NCBI GenBank assembly: GCA_012735335.1
Contig: JAAYHO010000463.1
Span: forward strand, 1 to 13,010
Source: Gammaproteobacteria bacterium
GTDB lineage: Bacteria; Pseudomonadota; Gammaproteobacteria; Pseudomonadales; Pseudomonadaceae
DNA length: 13,010 nucleotides
Direction of reading: 5' to 3'
The first letter of the stretch is position 1, and each line of letters begins with the position of its first letter. Shown in pieces: positions 6,935-13,010 of the stretch. The notes below the pieces were generated by a model. That model made no database searches, was not told the origin of the DNA, and saw only the letters and a program-made list of their open reading frames with translations. Position numbers and translations under genes: made by a program.

Positions 6935-8242
6935 TTGCCCAGCACCTTTACCTCATTCTCGTCGTTGTATTTCTCCACTTTGTTGATGCTGCTCGGCAGT
7001 GGCCTGCTCAGTACCTATCTGGGTCTGCGCCTGTCTGCAGAGAGCGTCAGTGAAGTGTGGATCGGGTTGCTGATGACCGGGTACTACATCGGGCTGGTGA
7101 TGGGGGCCACGGTCGGGCACCGGCTGATCGCCCGGGTCGGTCATATCCGTGCCTTTGTCGCCAGTGCCGGGGTAGTGACCGCCTCGGTACTGGGGCATGC
7201 GCTGACCTCCAGTGTGGAGTGGTGGTTGCTGCTGCGCTGGCTGGTCGGGGTGGGCATGATGTGTCAGTACATGGTGCTGGAGAGCTGGCTCAACGAGCAG
7301 GCCGAGAGTCATCAGCGCGGCATGGTGTTTGCCGGTTACATGCTGGTGACCTTCCTCGGGCTGGGTCTGGGTCAGTTGGTGCTGACGCTGATGCCGGAGC
7401 TGAGCTTCCGCCATGTGATTCTGGTGGCCATGTGTTTTGCCCTGTGTCTGGTGCCGGTGGCGGTGACCCGGCGTCTGCACCCGGCACCGCTGCACCCGGC
7501 GCCGCTGGAAATCCGCCTGTTCATCCAGCGCATCCCCCAGGCGCTGACTACCATCGTCGTTGCCGGGCTGATCCTGGGTTCCTTCTATGGTCTGGCACCG
7601 GCCTACGCCGCTGCCTCGGGGCTGGATACCAACTTCATCGGCGTGTTCATGGCGCTGACCATCGGTGCCGGTCTGGTAGCCCAGTGGCCCACCGGCTGGT
7701 TGTCCGATCGGGTGGACCGCAGCCGCATGATCCAGGTCAACGCCATCATCCTGACCACGGTAGCCCTGCTGATCGCGCTGGTTTCGCAGCAGCAGTTGCT
7801 GATGCTGCTGACCACGGTGTTCGGGCTGATGGCCTTTACCCTGTATCCGCTGGCGGTAGCGCTGGCCAATGACCACGTCGATCCCGAGCGCCGGGTGCAG
7901 CTGGCGGCCACGTTGCTGGTGACCTTTGGCGTGGGTGCCAGCGCCGGGCCGCTGCTGGGCTCGGTACTGATGCAGGTCGGCGGGCCGGGCATGCTGTATG
8001 TGTTCATGGCCTGCAGCAGCCTGTTGCTGGTGGTATTCGTTCGGCCGGAGCGGGTCACTGGGGAAAACCTGGTGGAGGATGCGCCGATCCAGTTCATGCC
8101 AGCAGCAGGTAACCTGGCCAGCTCACCGCTGTCGGCGGCGATGGACCCCCGGGTGGATGAGCAGGTGGTGGTCGAGCAGATGCAGGATGAGGCTGACCTG
8201 TCAGAGGCACCGCCGGATGATGAGGAGCACAGACCCGCCTGA
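6935..8242 (+). CDS. MFS transporter (YcaD-like)
   Basis: This is a major facilitator superfamily permease of the inner membrane, 435 residues, with about twelve hydrophobic segments. The loop motif between segments 2 and 3 is GHRLIARVGHIRA (61-73), and its counterpart between segments 8 and 9 is GWLSDRVDRSRM (254-265), both forms of MFS motif A. The overall pattern recalls the YcaD group of uncharacterised permeases; the substrate cannot be told. The start is a TTG at 6935 with GGAGGA four bases upstream; no in-frame ATG occurs until residue 18. A hydrophilic, acidic tail of about 60 residues follows the last membrane segment, which is unusual for the fold. A 15-base tandem duplication (7475-7489 and 7490-7504) gives HPAPLHPAPL in the central loop. 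It converges with flgZ, only eight bases apart. Confidence 0.88.
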   Translation: MPSTFTSFSSLYFSTLLMLLGSGLLSTYLGLRLSAESVSEVWIGLLMTGYYIGLVMGATVGHRLIARVGHIRAFVASAGVVTASVLGHALTSSVEWWLLLRWLVGVGMMCQYMVLESWLNEQAESHQRGMVFAGYMLVTFLGLGLGQLVLTLMPELSFRHVILVAMCFALCLVPVAVTRRLHPAPLHPAPLEIRLFIQRIPQALTTIVVAGLILGSFYGLAPAYAAASGLDTNFIGVFMALTIGAGLVAQWPTGWLSDRVDRSRMIQVNAIILTTVALLIALVSQQQLLMLLTTVFGLMAFTLYPLAVALANDHVDPERRVQLAATLLVTFGVGASAGPLLGSVLMQVGGPGMLYVFMACSSLLLVVFVRPERVTGENLVEDAPIQFMPAAGNLASSPLSAAMDPRVDEQVVVEQMQDEADLSEAPPDDEEHRPA

Positions 8243-8250
8243 GGCGCGGG

Positions 8251-8997
8251 TCAGAACAGGTCTTCCCGCGCCTGCCGGCGGGCTTCGCGCTGCAGTTGAT
8301 TGACGAGGCGGTCTATATGCCGCTGGACCTGGGCGGGGGGCTGGTGGAAGTGCAGGCCGACATGGGTTTCATCGCTGGGTTGCAGATACTCCCGGTGGCG
8401 TACTTCCACGTTCACATCCAGCAGCGGGCTGTCTTCCAGTTGCAGCAGGCTGCGTTCATAGCGTTCGCCGGGTTGCAGTTGCTCCAGCAGGTTGCCGACC
8501 AGACGCAGTTTGCAGCCGGTGGCTGAGATATCCAGCAGCTCGCCGCTGAAGCGTCGCTCACGCTCGGCGTGAATCAGCTCCAGGCGGGTATCCAGGCTGC
8601 GCTGTACCGGAGCGCGGTAGGCATCGCGGCGCTGATGATAGATAAGCTGCTCGGGCAGGGACAGACTGAACGCCGGAGCGCCATCTTCCAGTTGCACCTT
8701 CACCGCTGCGCCGTTGTTCCAGCGCAGGTGCACCCCATCCATCCAGGCGTCGATGCGGAAGCTTTCACCCTGGGTCGCCCATTTATCGCCCATTGAGGGG
8801 ATCAGTTCGTCGATATGGAAGGTGCCGGCGCTGGGGTCGAGGTTGACCAGATAGCTGTGAAAGGTCTGATTACGGTCATCAAAGCGTACTTCCAGCAAGG
8901 TTCTGGAGGCTTGCAGCGCCTTCAGCAGCGACTGGATTTCCAGTGGTGCGGTAACTTCTCTGGGAGGCTGCGGGCCTATCCCTTGATCCAATAGCAT
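8251..8997 (-). CDS. flgZ: FlgZ, PilZ-domain c-di-GMP-binding flagellar brake protein
   Basis: FlgZ is the Pseudomonas YcgR homologue: with c-di-GMP bound it acts at the flagellar motor to slow swimming and swarming. The product is 248 residues from the chosen ATG. Residues about 15-110 form the YcgR-like N-terminal domain, beginning PQPPREVTAPLEI as in Pseudomonas FlgZ. The PilZ domain follows, with the c-di-GMP motif RRDAYR (R124-xxx-R128) and DISATG (156-161). The end is LVNQLQREARRQ, also typical. Other in-frame starts exist: a GTG at 9003 with GGGAAG five bases upstream is nearly as good, and a TTG at 9036 is possible. The gene follows flgN by 57 bases in the probable flgM-flgN-flgZ operon. 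Confidence 0.92.
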   Translation of the reverse strand: MLLDQGIGPQPPREVTAPLEIQSLLKALQASRTLLEVRFDDRNQTFHSYLVNLDPSAGTFHIDELIPSMGDKWATQGESFRIDAWMDGVHLRWNNGAAVKVQLEDGAPAFSLSLPEQLIYHQRRDAYRAPVQRSLDTRLELIHAERERRFSGELLDISATGCKLRLVGNLLEQLQPGERYERSLLQLEDSPLLDVNVEVRHREYLQPSDETHVGLHFHQPPAQVQRHIDRLVNQLQREARRQAREDLF

Positions 8998-9054
8998 TGA
9001 CACGTCAGCTTCCCATCCACTTCTGACTGATGACAAACAACTGCTCGGTGCTGC

Positions 9055-9516
9055 TCAGGCGCTACTGATGGGGCGTCCGGAGCGAGTTCGGCTGGCATTA
9101 CCCTGACGATCATACACATTCAGGCTGGTTTCGCCCTGATTGCGCAGCAGATCCAGCAGGCTGCCATTGATATGCTGGCTGTGACGAATCAGACGGGCGT
9201 TACGCAGGTTGGCATTCTGACAGGCCTGCGCGGCATTCAGGAAGGCGGCGTGCTGCTGAGCCAGTTGGGCGTCGTTCAGGCTGAGAATGAAGTCGCTGAG
9301 GCTGGCATCGGCAGGTCTGCCCAACTGCTGGAGTTGTGCTTCCATGGCTTTCTCCGCGCCGTTCAGCACGGCGATCAGAGGTGCCTTGGCATCGATCAGG
9401 GTCTGCAGGGCAGGCATATCCTGATCCAGCAGCGCCTGTTTTTCCTGATCAAGCAGGTCGACAAACTGCTGGCAATACTCGGTGGCCTGGGCGAACAATT
9501 CGCTGAGATGCTGCAT
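9055..9516 (-). CDS. flgN: FlgN, flagellar type III export chaperone for hook-filament proteins
   Basis: FlgN is a cytosolic chaperone that delivers FlgK and FlgL to the flagellar export gate. The product is 153 residues, mostly helical and rich in Gln, Leu and Ala, with heptad-like stretches (residues 1-60 and 80-125), and a polar C-terminal tail (NVYDRQGNASRTRSGRP) that in the family carries the partner-binding region and a conserved Y-x-x-x-G element. The ATG at 9516 has GGAG eight bases upstream. It begins 36 bases after flgM, the usual flgM-flgN pairing. Sequence conservation of the family is low, so context supports the call. Confidence 0.9.
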   Translation of the reverse strand: MQHLSELFAQATEYCQQFVDLLDQEKQALLDQDMPALQTLIDAKAPLIAVLNGAEKAMEAQLQQLGRPADASLSDFILSLNDAQLAQQHAAFLNAAQACQNANLRNARLIRHSQHINGSLLDLLRNQGETSLNVYDRQGNASRTRSGRPISSA

Positions 9517-9552
9517 TGCTCAATCTCCGCTGATTGATGCGCCAGCCGTCAT

Positions 9553-9867
9553 TCAGGACTCCAGTGCGATCAGCTTGTCGGCAATGCGACCGCTGTCGGG
9601 CTGGTAGCTGCCGTCAGCGATGGCCTGCCTGATCTGCTCGACGCGGGCACTGTCGACTTCCGGCAGGTCGCGCAGGCGCTCTTCGATAGCCTGCAGTTGC
9701 TGGGCCTGATTGCTCAGTTTGACCTGAGAGTCTGCGGCAGCCGGCTGGCTGGCATCCTGGGTTGTGGCAGCACGATCAGCTGCCACATCGCGCTTACCGG
9801 CAGTAGCACTGCTCTGGTTGCTGCGTGCGGCACCGCTGGTACTGCCGGTGTTGAAATCAATGACCAT
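9553..9867 (-). CDS. flgM: FlgM, anti-sigma-28 factor
   Basis: FlgM holds the flagellar sigma factor FliA inactive until the hook is complete and FlgM is exported. The product is 104 residues. The N-terminal half is low in complexity and rich in Ser, Ala, Thr and Gln, as expected for the unfolded exported part. The C-terminal half (about 48-104) has the sigma-binding helices with VKLSNQAQQL, a VDSARVEQIRQAIADGSY stretch and a final IADKLIALE. The ATG at 9867 has GAGGAC seven bases upstream. A strong FliA promoter match lies just before it, giving the expected feedback loop in which FliA makes its own inhibitor. Confidence 0.95.
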   Translation of the reverse strand: MVIDFNTGSTSGAARSNQSSATAGKRDVAADRAATTQDASQPAAADSQVKLSNQAQQLQAIEERLRDLPEVDSARVEQIRQAIADGSYQPDSGRIADKLIALES

Positions 9868-9903
9868 GAATTTGTCCTCAGCCTGAATGCTTCATCAGCA
9901 TCT

Positions 9904-9930
9904 GTAACGACCGATCTCCAGAAAACTTTA
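9904..9930 (-). promoter_or_regulatory. FliA (sigma-28) promoter of flgM-flgN-flgZ
   Basis: On the - strand TAAAGTTT (9930-9923) matches the sigma-28 -35 box at all eight positions. Exactly 11 bases later comes GTCGTTAC (9911-9904), matching GCCGATAA at five of eight. Transcription would start about 30 bases before the flgM ATG. Confidence 0.75.
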
Positions 9931-10030
9931 GGTATTTCATGAAAAAGATCAGTCAGCGGCTGTTTCTGTGAACTGGTGCACAATATGCCTGCCAGTCGGG
10001 TATGTTGCCAAGTATATCCCATCCAGCTCT

Positions 10031-10759
10031 CTACATATCCACTTCCACCTGGCCGGGCGCGGTAATGCGCGCCCGCACGGTGCGCTCGGAACGGGTGTTG
10101 CGTACCCGGATCTGCTGGCCGATGCTGCCGCTTTCCAACGCCTCGCCGGGCATGCGTACCGCCACCCGGCTGTTGGCTGCACTGATCACCACCCGGTCAC
10201 CACGCTTGACCGCCTCATCCTGCTCCAGCTGGTTGGGGCTGATCACGCTGTCGGCGCTGATCGGGCGGCGCACCCGCAGGCCGATGGCCTGCTCCGGCTG
10301 TAGCAGATAGCCGCCACTGAGCTGCCCCACACTGCGCTCACGCAGGGCAATATCGCCGGCGCTGATCACCTCCTGTCTGGCCAGCGGGCGGGTGCTGATC
10401 ACCACCTGCTGGAACAGGTCCACGGTAGCGGGTACAAACAACCGCCAGGGCGTGTCCCGACTCTCGCAGCTGACCCGCACCGTGACCCGGCCGACCGGTA
10501 CCTCCGGGCTTTCCAGTTGGGCGCTGATCTCCTGGTCCGGGCACAGCGGCAGGCGCAGTCTGGGGTCGAGTCGGTTGATGCTGATCTCGTAGCGCGTATC
10601 CTGGCTGCTGCTGGCCAGATAGGCAGCAATCTCTTCCTCAAGATATGTGCTGGTAGTGCCGATAAGCTGATCGATAAGCGGATTGGCATACGCACTGCCG
10701 CACCCCAGCAGGGTGAGGGCTATAATCAGATATCTGATGAAGAACACCGGTAGTTGCAT
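10031..10759 (-). CDS. flgA: FlgA, flagellar basal-body P-ring assembly chaperone
   Basis: FlgA is a periplasmic chaperone that assists assembly of FlgI into the P ring. The product is 242 residues from the chosen ATG. A Sec signal peptide covers residues 1-25 (hydrophobic core in YLIIALTLLGCG, likely cut after AYA). The mature part begins NPLIDQL and includes the conserved C-terminal SAF-like domain, from about residue 115, with VVISTRPLARQEVISAGDI and ending VRARITAPGQVEVDM, typical of the family. The open frame extends 32 residues upstream, but only this start yields a signal peptide at the N-terminus. The ribosome site is weak (AAGG about 12 bases upstream). Divergent from cheV across 113 bases. 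It lies 163 bases upstream of flgM on the same strand, and flgM has its own promoter in between. Confidence 0.94.
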   Translation of the reverse strand: MQLPVFFIRYLIIALTLLGCGSAYANPLIDQLIGTTSTYLEEEIAAYLASSSQDTRYEISINRLDPRLRLPLCPDQEISAQLESPEVPVGRVTVRVSCESRDTPWRLFVPATVDLFQQVVISTRPLARQEVISAGDIALRERSVGQLSGGYLLQPEQAIGLRVRRPISADSVISPNQLEQDEAVKRGDRVVISAANSRVAVRMPGEALESGSIGQQIRVRNTRSERTVRARITAPGQVEVDM

Positions 10760-10781
10760 ATAATCCCGACCTTGATCAAAG

Positions 10782-10793
10782 TGACGCGCGTCA
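10782..10793. promoter_or_regulatory. Perfect 12-bp palindrome upstream of flgA
   Basis: TGACGCGCGTCA is its own reverse complement and lies 22 bases upstream of the flgA ATG, next to an 8-bp palindrome TTGATCAA (10772-10779). The extended form GTGAC-GCGC-GTCAA resembles an Anr/FNR site (TTGAT-N4-ATCAA) with three changes. An operator for a dimeric regulator of flgA is possible; no factor can be named. Confidence 0.35.
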
Positions 10794-10822
10794 AAACATC
10801 GGCGTCTTACAGGTTCAGGTGT

Positions 10823-10850
10823 ACTCAAGCAAGGATCATGCCGCTTGAGT
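10823..10850. promoter_or_regulatory. Inverted repeat between flgA and cheV
   Basis: ACTCAAGC (10823-10830) and GCTTGAGT (10843-10850) are perfect inverted arms separated by 12 bases, 22 bases before the cheV ATG. It could be an operator or an mRNA leader hairpin of cheV. TCAAG followed by GCCG on the + strand looks superficially like a FliA promoter but the gap is only 10 bases. Confidence 0.35.
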
Positions 10851-10872
10851 TGCACGGTATAAGGAGCAATCC

Positions 10873-11811
10873 ATGGCTGGCTTGATGGACTCGGTGGATC
10901 AGCGTACGCAGCTGGTGGGGCAGAACCGCCTGGAGTTATTGCTGTTCCGGCTCAATGGCCGACAGTTGTATGGCATCAACGTGTTCAAGGTCAAAGAGGT
11001 GCTGCAATGCCCCAGGCTGACAGTGCTGCCCAAGCTTAACCCCATGGTACGCGGCGTAGCGCATATTCGCGGTGGTACCTTGCCGATCATTGATCTGGGG
11101 CGGGCCACTGGCGGGCGGGCGCTGGCGGATCTGTCCACGGCCTTTGTCATCATCACCGAGTACAATAATCGAGTTCAGGGCTTTCTGGTCAATGCGGTCG
11201 AGCGCATTGCCAACCTCAACTGGACCGACGTACATCCGCCGCCACGGGGTACCGGGCGCGACCATTATCTGACCGCTGTGACCCGGGTGGATGACCAGAT
11301 GGTGGAAATTGTCGATGTGGAAAAGGTACTGGCGGAGGTGATCGCTCAGCAGGACCCCGTACCCCAGCAGGCTGCCGATGCACAGCAGATGACCGAAGCC
11401 GCTGCCTGCAAGATCCTGATCGTGGACGACTCCTCGGTAGCACGCAAGCAGATCATTCGTTGCGTCGAGGCGCTGGGCATGGAAGTGCTGGCGCTGAATG
11501 ACGGTCGACAGGCGCTGGACTGGCTCAAGGCGCGGGCGGCGGAGGGGGTGAATGTTCCGCAGGATCTGTTGATGATGATTTCCGATATCGAAATGCCGGA
11601 GATGGACGGCTACACTCTGACTGCAGAGGTAAGAAACGATCCGCAGTTGAAGGATCTTCATGTGATGTTGCATACATCCCTGTCGGGGGTATTCAACCAG
11701 GCCATGGTGCGCAAGGTGGGGGCGGATGACTTTCTCGCTAAATTCAGTCCTGACGAACTGGCTGAACGGGTACTCATGCGCTTGCGTGAGGTCGGAGTGG
11801 AGCGTGTATGA
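10873..11811 (+). CDS. cheV: CheV, CheW-receiver chemotaxis coupling protein
   Basis: CheV couples chemoreceptors to the CheA kinase and carries a receiver domain that CheA can phosphorylate, aiding adaptation. The product is 312 residues, the normal length. Residues about 18-160 are the CheW domain (YGINVFKVKEVL, VRGVAHIRGGTLPIIDL). Residues about 178-308 are the receiver, with acidic pocket D185 and D186 in VDDSS, phospho-acceptor D238 in ISDIEMPEMDGY, T268/S269 and K290. The ATG has GGAG seven bases upstream in ATAAGGAG. The stop TGA overlaps an ATG (ATGA) that begins a very short ORF leading into cheR. Confidence 0.96.
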   Translation: MAGLMDSVDQRTQLVGQNRLELLLFRLNGRQLYGINVFKVKEVLQCPRLTVLPKLNPMVRGVAHIRGGTLPIIDLGRATGGRALADLSTAFVIITEYNNRVQGFLVNAVERIANLNWTDVHPPPRGTGRDHYLTAVTRVDDQMVEIVDVEKVLAEVIAQQDPVPQQAADAQQMTEAAACKILIVDDSSVARKQIIRCVEALGMEVLALNDGRQALDWLKARAAEGVNVPQDLLMMISDIEMPEMDGYTLTAEVRNDPQLKDLHVMLHTSLSGVFNQAMVRKVGADDFLAKFSPDELAERVLMRLREVGVERV

Positions 11812-11860
11812 GTAAGTTTTTTATCCTGTTGGTCTGGAGATAATGCGTGATAGCGGCTGA
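11808..11860 (+). other. Two overlapping mini-ORFs bridging cheV and cheR
   Basis: An ATG at 11808 overlaps the cheV stop and opens an 11-residue frame (MSKFFILLVWR) that ends at TAA 11841-11843. The last A of that stop begins an ATG (11843) for a five-residue frame (MRDSG) ending at 11860, past the cheR GTG at 11847. The cheR ribosome site GGAGA (11836-11840) lies inside the first mini-ORF. This could couple cheR translation to cheV; it may also be chance in a 35-base gap. The peptides are unlikely to be functional proteins. Confidence 0.3.
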
Positions 11861-12674
11861 TCCGGACTTCAATCTGTTCCGCGATTACCTCGAGCGTACC
11901 TGCGGTATCGTTCTGGGTGACAACAAACAATATCTGGTATCCAGTCGGCTCGGTCGGCTGCTGGAACAACGTGGTATCAAGAGTCTCGGCGAGCTGGTGC
12001 GACAGGTGCAGCAGCAACCCCATTCCGGCCTGCGGGAGCTGGTGGTGGATGCCATGACCACCAATGAAACCCTGTGGTTCCGTGATGGTTATCCCTTCGA
12101 GGTGCTGAAGTCCCGGTTGATTCCCGAGTTCATCCGCAACCAGCCCGGGCAGCGCCTGCGTATCTGGTCGGCGGCCTGTTCATCGGGGCAGGAGCCCTAC
12201 TCCCTGAGCATGGCAGTGGACGAGTTCGAGCGCAGCAATCTCGGACAGTTGCGCAGCGGGGCGCAGATAGTGGCCACGGAAATCTCCGCCAGCATGCTGA
12301 GCGCGGCAAAGGCGGCCAGCTACGACAGTCTGGCCATGGCGCGGGGGCTGTCCCGGGAGCGGCAGGATCGCTACTTTGACGAGACTGCGCCGGGGGAGTG
12401 GACGGTCAAGGCTCCGATACGCAGTCGGGTCGAATTCCGTCAGCTCAACCTGCTCGACAGTTACAGCATTCTCGGCAAGTTCGATATCGTGTTCTGCCGT
12501 AACGTGCTCATCTACTTCTCGGCGGATGTGAAGAAGGACATTCTGCGCCGCATCCACGCCACCCTCAAACCGGGCGGCTACCTCATGCTCGGTGCCTCCG
12601 AAGCCCTCAACGGCCTGCCGGAGCTCTACAGCATGGTGCAATGCAACCCCGGTATCGTCTACCAGGCGCGCTGA
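11847..12674 (+). CDS. cheR: CheR, chemoreceptor glutamate methyltransferase
   Basis: CheR methylates glutamates on chemoreceptors using S-adenosylmethionine, opposing CheB during adaptation. The product is 275 residues, the usual size. The N-terminal helical domain (about 1-75) holds GIVLGDNKQYLVSSRL and the NETLWFRD motif (73-80). The SAM-binding fold has SAACSSGQEPYS (108-119), an acidic E145 in VATEISASML, and FCRNVLIYF (216-224). The end LKPGGYLMLGASEAL is typical. The start is GTG, six bases after GGAGA; the nearby ATG at 11843 is out of frame and stops after five codons. In many Pseudomonas cheR is followed by flgB, but here a repeat array follows. Confidence 0.96.
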   Translation: MIAADPDFNLFRDYLERTCGIVLGDNKQYLVSSRLGRLLEQRGIKSLGELVRQVQQQPHSGLRELVVDAMTTNETLWFRDGYPFEVLKSRLIPEFIRNQPGQRLRIWSAACSSGQEPYSLSMAVDEFERSNLGQLRSGAQIVATEISASMLSAAKAASYDSLAMARGLSRERQDRYFDETAPGEWTVKAPIRSRVEFRQLNLLDSYSILGKFDIVFCRNVLIYFSADVKKDILRRIHATLKPGGYLMLGASEALNGLPELYSMVQCNPGIVYQAR

Positions 12675-12706
12675 CAGCCCATAGCGTCGCCTCTGCCACA
12701 CACTAA

Positions 12707-12790
12707 CGTCGAGCGAAGTGCGGCAATCCAGTGCGTGCGGTGCCTGCCAGACCCATGGATTGCCACGTCGCTGCGCTCCTCGCAATGACG
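12707..12790. repeat. Extragenic inverted-repeat element, copy 1
   Basis: The left arm begins CGTC-GAGCGAAG (lacking the five bases ATTGC found in copy 3) and reaches GGCAATCC. After about 28 bases the right arm runs GGATTGCC to CGCAATGACG at 12790. The right arm read in reverse matches the left arm with small gaps, so the unit can fold into one long hairpin. Confidence 0.85.
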
Positions 12791-12842
12791 TTGGGGGCTG
12801 GGCTGCTCGCATGGTGGCAGGGCTCCTCAGTGTCGCATCCCC

Positions 12843-12931
12843 CGTCATGGCGAGCGAAGCGCGGCAGTCCGGTGCGTGCGGCACCTGCCAGACCCATGGA
12901 TTGCCACGTCGCTGCGCTCCTCGCAATGACG
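12843..12931. repeat. Extragenic inverted-repeat element, copy 2
   Basis: This 89-bp copy runs from CGTCATGGCGAGCG to CGCAATGACG. It differs from copy 1 at scattered bases (for example CAGTCC for CAATCC) and keeps the left end that copy 1 lacks. Its centre holds an extra small hairpin GGTGC-GTGCG-GCACC not formed in copy 1. Confidence 0.85.
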
Positions 12932-12982
12932 TTGGGGCTGGGCTGCTCGGATGGTGGCAGGGCTACTCAGTGTTGCATACTC

Positions 12983-13010
12983 CGTCATTGCGAGCGAAGC
13001 GCGGCAATCC
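12983..13010. repeat. Extragenic inverted-repeat element, copy 3 (cut by the window edge)
   Basis: Only the left arm is present, CGTCATTGCG through GGCAATCC, in the consensus form. It begins 140 bases after copy 2 begins, continuing the period. Confidence 0.8.

Larger units (their letters stand above)
12675..13010. repeat. Non-coding tandem array downstream of cheR
   Basis: The units repeat every 136-140 bp. Each consists of an 84-89 bp inverted repeat plus a 51-52 bp spacer (12791-12842 and 12932-12982), and the spacers are also nearly identical (TTGGGGCTGGGCTGCTCG shared). The whole unit was therefore duplicated in tandem, rather than separate elements inserting side by side. Open frames across it on the - strand contain repeated RGAQRRGNPWVWQ, a well-known false translation of this kind of repeat. 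No clear terminator for cheR is seen, though the hairpins could serve. Confidence 0.85.

Noticed and set aside
10690..10700. Lipoprotein signal in FlgA (LLGC)
   Set aside because: The residue two before the Cys is Leu, a poor lipobox, and a normal signal peptidase I site (AYA before N) follows five residues later. FlgA is a soluble periplasmic protein.
10825..10846. FliA promoter for cheV (TCAAG ... GCCGCTTG)
   Set aside because: The gap is 10 bases instead of 12-13, and the -10 match is only GCCG. The bases are better explained as part of the inverted repeat.
12180..12926. A 248-codon - strand frame over cheR and the repeat array, with repeated RGAQRRGNPWVWQ
   Set aside because: It is a false translation of the extragenic repeats joined to the antisense of cheR. 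The peptide repeat simply mirrors the DNA repeat.
12675..13010. CRISPR array
   Set aside because: The repeated units are about 140 bp with similar, not unique, spacers, and there are no cas genes.

Overview
The window is about 13 kb of GC-rich, densely coding chromosome from a gammaproteobacterium, most likely a pseudomonad. The evidence is an AmrZ-type ribbon-helix-helix regulator whose DNA-reading strand matches the Pseudomonas protein, and a flagellar block flgZ-flgN-flgM / flgA / cheV-cheR arranged as in Pseudomonas. A complete oadGAB sodium-pump operon is uncommon in terrestrial Pseudomonas and would suit a marine or saline lineage such as Halopseudomonas; that placement is inference.

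Region 1 (1-3650, + strand): a tRNA-Arg(ACG) with promoter and terminator, then oadG-oadA-oadB, encoding the gamma, alpha and beta subunits of the membrane oxaloacetate decarboxylase Na+ pump. The operon ends in a strong hairpin that probably also stops transcription from the opposite strand. Both oadG and oadA carry the same 13-base A-rich block at their translation starts. It contains AAGAATAA, a perfect match to the AANAANAA motif bound by Hfq/Crc, so the pump is probably under carbon catabolite repression. OadA has Gln at one of the usual metal-ligand His positions.

Region 2 (3690-4406): amrZ on the - strand with a candidate self-operator upstream, then a roughly 320-base non-coding stretch and a tRNA-Arg(CCT) on the + strand.

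Region 3 (4596-8242, + strand): a 728-residue protein of unknown function with one perfect EF-hand loop and three C-terminal membrane segments, its terminator, then a 435-residue MFS transporter with a TTG start.

Region 4 (8251-10759, - strand): the operon flgM-flgN-flgZ (anti-sigma-28 factor, hook-filament chaperone, c-di-GMP-binding PilZ brake), preceded by a good FliA promoter. Upstream of it on the same strand is flgA (P-ring chaperone).

Region 5 (10873-13010, + strand): cheV (CheW-receiver fusion) and cheR (receptor methyltransferase), divergent from flgA across a 113-base intergenic region with two perfect inverted repeats. Two very short overlapping ORFs bridge cheV and cheR. After cheR the window ends in a non-coding tandem array of 136-140 bp units, each holding a long imperfect inverted repeat; it runs off the right edge.

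Taken together, AmrZ (in Pseudomonas a switch between motility and sessile life), FlgZ (motility brake responding to c-di-GMP), FlgM (late flagellar gene timing) and CheV/CheR (chemotaxis adaptation) form a motility-control neighbourhood next to a Na+-pumping decarboxylase. No clear foreign island, integrase, insertion sequence or CRISPR array is visible.
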